Below are positions 6,506 to 10,010 of a DNA stretch of 10,010 nt, in pieces (within the stretch, counting starts at the first letter, position 1; the number at the start of each line of letters is the position of its first letter). The notes below the pieces were generated by a model. That model was not told the origin of the DNA. It worked only from the letters and a program-made list of their open reading frames with translations, and searched no databases. Origin of the DNA: Methanolobus sp. UBA474 (lineage in GTDB: Archaea; Halobacteriota; Methanosarcinia; Methanosarcinales; Methanosarcinaceae); NCBI GenBank assembly GCA_002501695.1, contig DANZ01000058.1, forward strand, positions 1 to 10,010, read 5' to 3'. The position numbers were made by a program, and so were the translations under genes.

Positions 6506-7246
6506 ATGAATCTTTCAGACGTAGTTACCGTTCTCGAACAGATCGCACCTCCTGCCCTTGCGGAAGACTTCGATATCGGAAGAATAGGATTGACACTTGA
6601 CCTTGAGAATGACATTCAGAAAATAGCCGTTTCCCTGGACCCTACAAAGTATGTGCTCAAAAGGGCTGAAGAGATAGGTGCGGACCTGCTTGTAACTCAC
6701 CACACCCTTATCTTCCATCCTCTTAACATGATACGCAAACCTCTTGCTGATATCCTTAAGATAGCCATGGACAACAACATTTCGCTGTACTCGATGCACA
6801 CCAACTTCGACAAAGCAGAAAACGGGATCAATGATGCACTTGCAAGAAGGATAGGCCTTTCAAATATTATAGAAACAGATGTTGGCAGGATCGGAACCAT
6901 TACTCCATGCTCAGCCGATGTATTTGTCAATCATATTGCAAAAAGCCTGAGCACGCATGTCCAGTTCACGGGCAGGAAAGAGGAGATAAGCAAGGTGATG
7001 GTCTTTGGGGGAAGCGGCTTCAAGGACGAGTATCTTGCAGTGGCAAAAAAGCACGGTGCAGATGCCTACGTTTCCGCGGAACTGAAGCATGACATCATAC
7101 GCTCCTGGGAAGACATGCTGCTTGTTGATGCAACACATTACGCAACAGAGAATCCGGGCATGCAGGACCTATGCTCCCAGCTGGAGGAAAGGCTCAGGCT
7201 GGATGTGGAATTCATTGATCATAATCCCTTTATAAAGGTACTTTGA
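6506..7246 (+). CDS. NIF3-family dinuclear metal protein
   Basis: This 246-aa protein belongs to the NIF3/YbgI/DUF34 family. The expected metal ligands are all present: His65-His66 in VTHHTLIF, Asp102 in MHTNFDKAENGIND, and His211 with Glu215 in DATHYATENPG. These bind two divalent metals in the family's structures. Some bacterial members are annotated as type 2 GTP cyclohydrolase I, but the general function is unsettled, so no reaction is assigned. I chose the ATG at 6506 (MNLSDVVTVLEQIAPP), which matches the usual family N-terminus. The frame is open to a TTG at 6482, eight codons earlier, and neither start has a clear ribosome site. The length fits the compact form without the inserted PII-like domain of longer members. 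A 47-codon ORF begins seven bases downstream. It is transcribed away from the KaiC-like gene. Confidence 0.9.
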   Translation: MNLSDVVTVLEQIAPPALAEDFDIGRIGLTLDLENDIQKIAVSLDPTKYVLKRAEEIGADLLVTHHTLIFHPLNMIRKPLADILKIAMDNNISLYSMHTNFDKAENGINDALARRIGLSNIIETDVGRIGTITPCSADVFVNHIAKSLSTHVQFTGRKEEISKVMVFGGSGFKDEYLAVAKKHGADAYVSAELKHDIIRSWEDMLLVDATHYATENPGMQDLCSQLEERLRLDVEFIDHNPFIKVL

Positions 7247-7252
7247 GGTTGC

Positions 7253-7396
7253 ATGTCAGGCAGTAACGCTCATATTGATGAGGAAGAGCTGGAAAAAATG
7301 CTGGAAGACCACTCCAGGCTCAAGGAGAAACCAAAACACAGGGGATACGGTGATTATGAAAGAAGGGGTATTTACAGGGGGCCTTCGGTAAAATAA
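7253..7396 (+). CDS. Small charged 47-aa protein downstream of NIF3
   Basis: This short ORF starts with ATG six bases after the NIF3 stop. GAGGTT overlaps the NIF3 stop and ends two bases before the ATG, so translational coupling is likely. The product begins MSGSNAHIDEEELEKMLEDH. It has an acidic N-terminal half (DEEELEKMLED, probably helical) and a basic, Gly/Tyr/Arg-rich C-terminal half (HRGYGDYERRG). It has no membrane segment, signal peptide or Cys. It is too short to place in a family by eye. The charge separation and RG-rich tail would suit a nucleic-acid- or protein-binding peptide, but that is inference. Support is the ribosome site, the tight spacing and the lack of any other gene in this stretch. 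Conservation next to NIF3 in related genomes would settle whether it is real. Confidence 0.55.
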   Translation: MSGSNAHIDEEELEKMLEDHSRLKEKPKHRGYGDYERRGIYRGPSVK

Positions 7397-7410
7397 GATA
7401 TGGGAAGGCC
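7380..7410. repeat. Inverted repeat at convergent gene ends
   Basis: GGCCTTC (7380-7386) and GAAGGCC (7404-7410) are perfect 7-base inverted arms with a 17-base loop that contains the stop codon of the small ORF. They sit where this unit and the aTrm56 unit converge (stops 24 bases apart). Neither strand has a clear T-run after the second arm, so a bidirectional terminator is only possible. Confidence 0.35.
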
Positions 7411-7420
7411 AAAAAGCAGA

Positions 7421-7969
7421 TCAGCAGGGATCCGTTCCTTCCTGCCTGTTATCAATTACCTTCTTTCCACGTTCCAGGGGAACGATCTTTAACTCTCCTC
7501 CATTGAATTCGTTTTTAAGGGGGTCGCTTGCTGCTATCCTGTCCAGCGTCACAGCAACGGCGGCAACTTCTGAATGAGGCTGGTTGCCTACTGCTACGTT
7601 CCAGTCCGCCATCTCGTATATCTCGAACGGGACCTTTTCAGCTCCCACGACGATCATAAGATCTTCGCACTGTCCGATCTCACTCACAACATCAGGAAGA
7701 TTCATACCGTACATGGACAGGTGACAGACCTTGCCACCCTCATCTTTCCATCTGCGGATCTCTGTCTTCCAGTTCACATCGTTTTTGACGTAGAAATCCC
7801 CTCCCCATCTTTTTGCAACGTCGAGAATGTTATCTGCCAGTTTACGATCGTCTGATGCCAGTAACATGCCTTCGGCGCCAAAAGCCCTTGCTGTGAGGCC
7901 TACATGAGTGGTTATTCTTTTATCTCTCACCGGACGGTGACCAAGCCTTAAGATTACTATCCTTTTCAT
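7421..7969 (-). CDS. tRNA (cytidine(56)-2'-O)-methyltransferase (aTrm56)
   Basis: This 182-aa protein is the archaeal SPOUT methyltransferase that puts a 2'-O-methyl group from S-adenosylmethionine on C56 in the T-loop of tRNA. The diagnostic blocks are RLGHRPVRDKRITTHVG (residues 8-24) followed by LTARAFGA, VVGAEKVP (107-114), and NVAVGNQPHSEVAA (124-137), which lies in the trefoil-knot cofactor site. Two adjacent ATGs exist (7972 and 7969). The second has the GGTG ribosome site at a better distance (four bases) and gives the usual start MKRIVILRLGHRP. The gene starts 13 bases after the AMP phosphorylase stop, so they are probably co-transcribed. The length is normal for archaeal aTrm56 without a fused domain. 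The C-terminus is polar and variable. The assignment rests on strong family motifs. Confidence 0.95.
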   Translation of the reverse strand: MKRIVILRLGHRPVRDKRITTHVGLTARAFGAEGMLLASDDRKLADNILDVAKRWGGDFYVKNDVNWKTEIRRWKDEGGKVCHLSMYGMNLPDVVSEIGQCEDLMIVVGAEKVPFEIYEMADWNVAVGNQPHSEVAAVAVTLDRIAASDPLKNEFNGGELKIVPLERGKKVIDNRQEGTDPC

Positions 7970-7982
7970 CATACACCCGGAC

Positions 7983-9503
7983 TTACAGCCCCTTTATCTC
8001 ATCCACTCTTTCAATGAGCATTCCCTCAACGAACAGAGGAGGGAATTCCCTTGCATACTTTACAGCATCTGCGAGTTTCTCTTTCTTCTCAGCATAGACC
8101 GTAAGTACGGGCTGGCCTTTCTCCACGGACTCCCCGCGCTTTTTATGGATCAGGACACCTGACCCCTTGTCATTGGGAGCTCCTGCAAAGCGTGCCAGCT
8201 GGACGATCCTCTTATTGTAGAACTCTATAATATATCCGTTCGAAGGAGCCAGGATATCCGCAGTGTACTCACCCACGGCTATATCCTTGTGGGTAACATC
8301 AGGATTGCCACCCTGTATCTTGATTATCTCTTTCATCTTTGCAAGAGCCTTGCCGTTTTTCAGTGTCTCAAGGGCGAGTTCCCTTCCCTGGCCACGGGGT
8401 GCGGCTCCGCCCATCTCAAGCAGCATGCCTGCGAGAATGACACTCTTCTCGATAAAGCTGTTCGGGCCTTCCATGGTCTCAAGGACCTTCAGGGCCTCTA
8501 TTACTTCAAGCGCCGGGCCCACGGTCCTTCCCACAGGAGAGGCTCCATAGGTCAGGGCGCAGTCGACATCCATGCCCAGGCGCTCTCCCAGGCTTATAAG
8601 GTCCCTTGCGAGTTTGCGTCCGGCCTTTACATCAAGTATCTTCGTTCCCGGACCTATGGGTATGTCCATGACGACCTTCTGGGCTCCCACAGCGCCTTTC
8701 TTAGCCATGATGGATGCAAGCAGCTGGCAGTGAGGATCGACGGAAAGCGGGTACTCTATCTTGATGAGCTTGTCATCGGCAGGTGCGATATTGGTTCCGC
8801 CACCCCATACAATAACTCCTCCTACCTTCTCGGTCATTTCCTTGATCTGTGTAGCTGTGAAATCAACCGGTGCCAGGATCTCCATGAGATCAGCAGTGCC
8901 TCCTGCTCCGGTTATGGCACGGGAGCTGGTCTTGGGGATGAACAGGCCGTTGGCTGCAACTATCGGTACTATGAGAAGGGTAATCTTGTTTCCCGGAACC
9001 CCGCCTATGGAGTGCTTGTCCATTACAGGAGAAATGTCGAACTCTATTTTCTCGCCGGTCTCGATCATAGCCCTTGTCAGCCATTCGGTCTCATCCTCCG
9101 ACAGGTCCCTTATATAAGTGGACGTAATGAATGCGGCAAGCTCAACGTCGCTCAGGTTCTCTTCGACTATGTCCCTTACAAGCAGATTCACCTCATCCCT
9201 GTCCAGTTTCTTGCCGTCCATTACCTTCCTGATAAGATGGGCTGACTTGGGCTTATCCGCAGGCTCGACTTCCACAGTCTCTGTCCACTGTTTGCCGAGC
9301 TGCTCCTGCAGTTCATGGTACACGCCTATCATTCCCGGAGATATCATGTCCTCAGTAAAATCCACGATCGCAGTTAAAGTGACGTGGTTACGCACCCTGA
9401 CCCTGTCACCTTCATAGACACCAAGCTCCCTGGCATCCATTGAGTTCATCACTACTTTGTATTTACCGACCTTGATATCAATGGGCTGTACTTTTAACTG
9501 CAT
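7983..9503 (-). CDS. deoA: AMP phosphorylase (thymidine phosphorylase family)
   Basis: This 506-aa enzyme splits AMP (and other NMPs) with phosphate to the base and ribose-1,5-bisphosphate, the first step of the archaeal route through ribose-1,5-bisphosphate isomerase to type III RuBisCO. The first 85 or so residues form the N-terminal domain that marks archaeal AMP phosphorylases. The thymidine-phosphorylase-like part follows, with DKHSIGGVPGNK (162-173), KTSSRAITGAGGTAD (190-204) and TYGASPVGRTVGPALEV. It ends with the C-terminal domain (GYIIEFYNKRI...GAPNDKGSGVLIHKK). The start is decided by the ribosome site: GGTG lies five bases before the ATG at 9503 (MQLKVQPIDIKVG), whereas an in-frame GTG at 9509 overlaps it. 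Its partners (e2b2-type isomerase and RuBisCO) are not in this window. It leads the unit with aTrm56. The gene symbol follows archaeal usage. Confidence 0.95.
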   Translation of the reverse strand: MQLKVQPIDIKVGKYKVVMNSMDARELGVYEGDRVRVRNHVTLTAIVDFTEDMISPGMIGVYHELQEQLGKQWTETVEVEPADKPKSAHLIRKVMDGKKLDRDEVNLLVRDIVEENLSDVELAAFITSTYIRDLSEDETEWLTRAMIETGEKIEFDISPVMDKHSIGGVPGNKITLLIVPIVAANGLFIPKTSSRAITGAGGTADLMEILAPVDFTATQIKEMTEKVGGVIVWGGGTNIAPADDKLIKIEYPLSVDPHCQLLASIMAKKGAVGAQKVVMDIPIGPGTKILDVKAGRKLARDLISLGERLGMDVDCALTYGASPVGRTVGPALEVIEALKVLETMEGPNSFIEKSVILAGMLLEMGGAAPRGQGRELALETLKNGKALAKMKEIIKIQGGNPDVTHKDIAVGEYTADILAPSNGYIIEFYNKRIVQLARFAGAPNDKGSGVLIHKKRGESVEKGQPVLTVYAEKKEKLADAVKYAREFPPLFVEGMLIERVDEIKGL

Positions 9504-9575
9504 GATCACACCTTTTTTTAACTACTGTCAATGCGTTAATACATAAATATGTTTATAGTATATACTCAAAAGACT
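9504..9575 (-). promoter_or_regulatory. Promoter and ribosome site of deoA-trm56
   Basis: On the minus strand, GAGTATATACTATAAACATATTTATGTA (about 9566-9539) contains good TATA-box candidates, including the self-complementary GTATATAC. With a start about 25 bases downstream of the box, the leader would be some 20-35 bases. AAAGGTGTGATC immediately precedes the ATG, placing GGTG five bases upstream. Confidence 0.5.
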
Positions 9576-9578
9576 ATG

Positions 9579-9598
9579 AAAATGCCTGGAATCAGGTA
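9579..9598 (-). terminator. Hairpin with T-run after the DUF4405-like gene
   Basis: Read on the minus strand, TACCTG-ATTC-CAGGCA forms a 6-base-pair stem (one G-T pair) with a four-base loop, followed directly by TTTT (9582-9579). It begins five bases after the stop of the membrane-protein gene. The arrangement suits transcription termination and separates that gene from deoA. The stem is short, so confidence is moderate. Confidence 0.4.
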
Positions 9599-9603
9599 TT
9601 CTT

Positions 9604-9900
9604 TTAAACTTCTGTACCTCTGTCCGGTCCACACTTTGAAAGTGCTTTGTTCTTATTGGAATGGAAGAAATTCTTAGTTGTGCGGATCATCCACTTCCAG
9701 TGTAATACAACGTGAAGGACGGAAAAGGCAACCATGAGAATGCCTATCTGTTCATGCAGATAAAGCCATTCCCTTCCATCAAGTCCCATTAAATTGATAT
9801 GCTTGCCCCCGTAAAGAAGGAGCACTCCTGAAAGGCTCACTATGAGCGATTGCATTAACAAAGGGATGTTTACAAGGTAATTTATCTTTGTTCTGTTCAT
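9604..9900 (-). CDS. DUF4405-like two-helix membrane protein
   Basis: This 98-aa protein has two membrane helices, roughly residues 8-30 (YLVNIPLLMQSLIVSLSGV...) and 50-67 (EQIGILMVAFSVLHVVLH). Histidines lie at positions 34, 49, 63 and 67. The pattern LHE...(V/I)LHxxLHWKW is typical of DUF4405-type proteins, whose histidines resemble those of heme-binding cytochrome b-like membrane proteins. Heme binding is inferred, not shown. The C-terminal 30 residues are basic and soluble, probably cytoplasmic. AGGAGAGTAGGA lies directly before the ATG and gives a strong AGGAG ribosome site, which supports the chosen start. A hairpin with a T-run follows the stop. Whether it is first in its own unit or follows a gene beyond the right edge is unclear. 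The family call is good by pattern; the function is unknown. Confidence 0.75.
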   Translation of the reverse strand: MNRTKINYLVNIPLLMQSLIVSLSGVLLLYGGKHINLMGLDGREWLYLHEQIGILMVAFSVLHVVLHWKWMIRTTKNFFHSNKNKALSKCGPDRGTEV

Positions 9901-9945
9901 TCCTACTCTCCTATCTTCTTATTTTATTATTTACTCCGATCTGGT
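9901..9945 (-). promoter_or_regulatory. Ribosome site and AT-rich leader of the DUF4405-like gene
   Basis: The minus strand reads AGGAGAGTAGGA before the ATG at 9900, a strong Shine-Dalgarno site seven bases upstream. AT-rich TAAATAATAAAATAAG (9931-9916) could be a TATA element, but it lies so close to the start that the transcript would be nearly leaderless, which conflicts with the ribosome site. A promoter further upstream is therefore more likely. Confidence 0.35.
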
Positions 9946-10010
9946 TTTACTATATTAATTGAAGCAGGATCACATGTTGGTACTGCACTGCAAGGTGGTA
10001 CATTGCTGAT

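Noticed and set aside
8289..9245. Long plus-strand open frame of 318 codons opposite deoA
   Set aside because: It lies fully antisense to the clearly conserved AMP phosphorylase, resembles no family, has many Cys/Ser/His typical of antisense translation, and has no ribosome site.
9927..10010. Minus-strand open end of 27 codons at the right edge, reading ISNVPPCSAVPTCDPAS and ending at TAA (9929-9927)
   Set aside because: It is too short, other frames on both strands are also open for much of it, and it matches no family I know. It could be the tail of a gene beyond the window, but the sequence does not show this.
1..10010. CRISPR array, tRNA, rRNA, transposon or phage genes
   Set aside because: I looked for regular direct repeats, cloverleaf-type sequences, transposase motifs and terminal inverted repeats and saw none. 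A tRNAscan-SE or CRISPR search was not possible here.

Overview
The window most likely comes from a methanogenic archaeon of the Methanosarcinales (Methanosarcinaceae-like). The pointers are an archaeal AMP phosphorylase, the archaeal tRNA C56 2'-O-methyltransferase (aTrm56), a broken FilR1/COG4742-type regulator of the kind abundant in Methanosarcina, a KaiC-like RecA-fold ATPase, and large secreted DUF11-like proteins, one with a PGF-CTERM-like tail. Coding regions are of moderate GC, intergenic gaps are strongly AT-rich with TATA-like boxes, and some starts have GGTG/GAGG ribosome sites while others have none. No RNA gene, insertion sequence, prophage or CRISPR array was found. The genus is not determined.

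Layout. The left edge (1-256, minus) holds the N-terminal part of a FilR1-type regulator that reads as a pseudogene: ATA where the start should be, and one extra A in an A7 run. Next, on the minus strand, is a DHH phosphoesterase followed six bases later by an EngB-like GTPase (2084-426). Upstream of these is a tandem pair of related secreted proteins (4996-2115). The first is a wall- or membrane-anchored protein of 533 aa with no N-glycosylation sequon. The second is a predicted free protein of 424 aa with 13 sequons. A further minus-strand pair (6338-5082) encodes a KaiC-like ATPase and a 166-aa protein of unknown function with a three-fold G-x-E-x-G-[YF] repeat.

A divergent AT-rich gap then leads to the only plus-strand unit: a NIF3-family protein (6506-7246) and a 47-aa charged small protein (7253-7396). 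This unit converges on aTrm56 (7969-7421), which lies downstream of AMP phosphorylase (9503-7983) in one apparent transcription unit. At the right edge is a two-helix DUF4405-like membrane protein (9900-9604), separated from deoA by a terminator-like hairpin and a TATA-rich promoter.

How they work together. Most genes are housekeeping: nucleotide salvage (AMP phosphorylase, the entry to the archaeal AMP/type III RuBisCO route), tRNA modification, probable ribosome assembly (EngB) and nucleic-acid turnover (DHH). The less explained parts are the secreted pair, the KaiC/166-aa pair and the small ORF after NIF3. I see no clear defence or mobile system.
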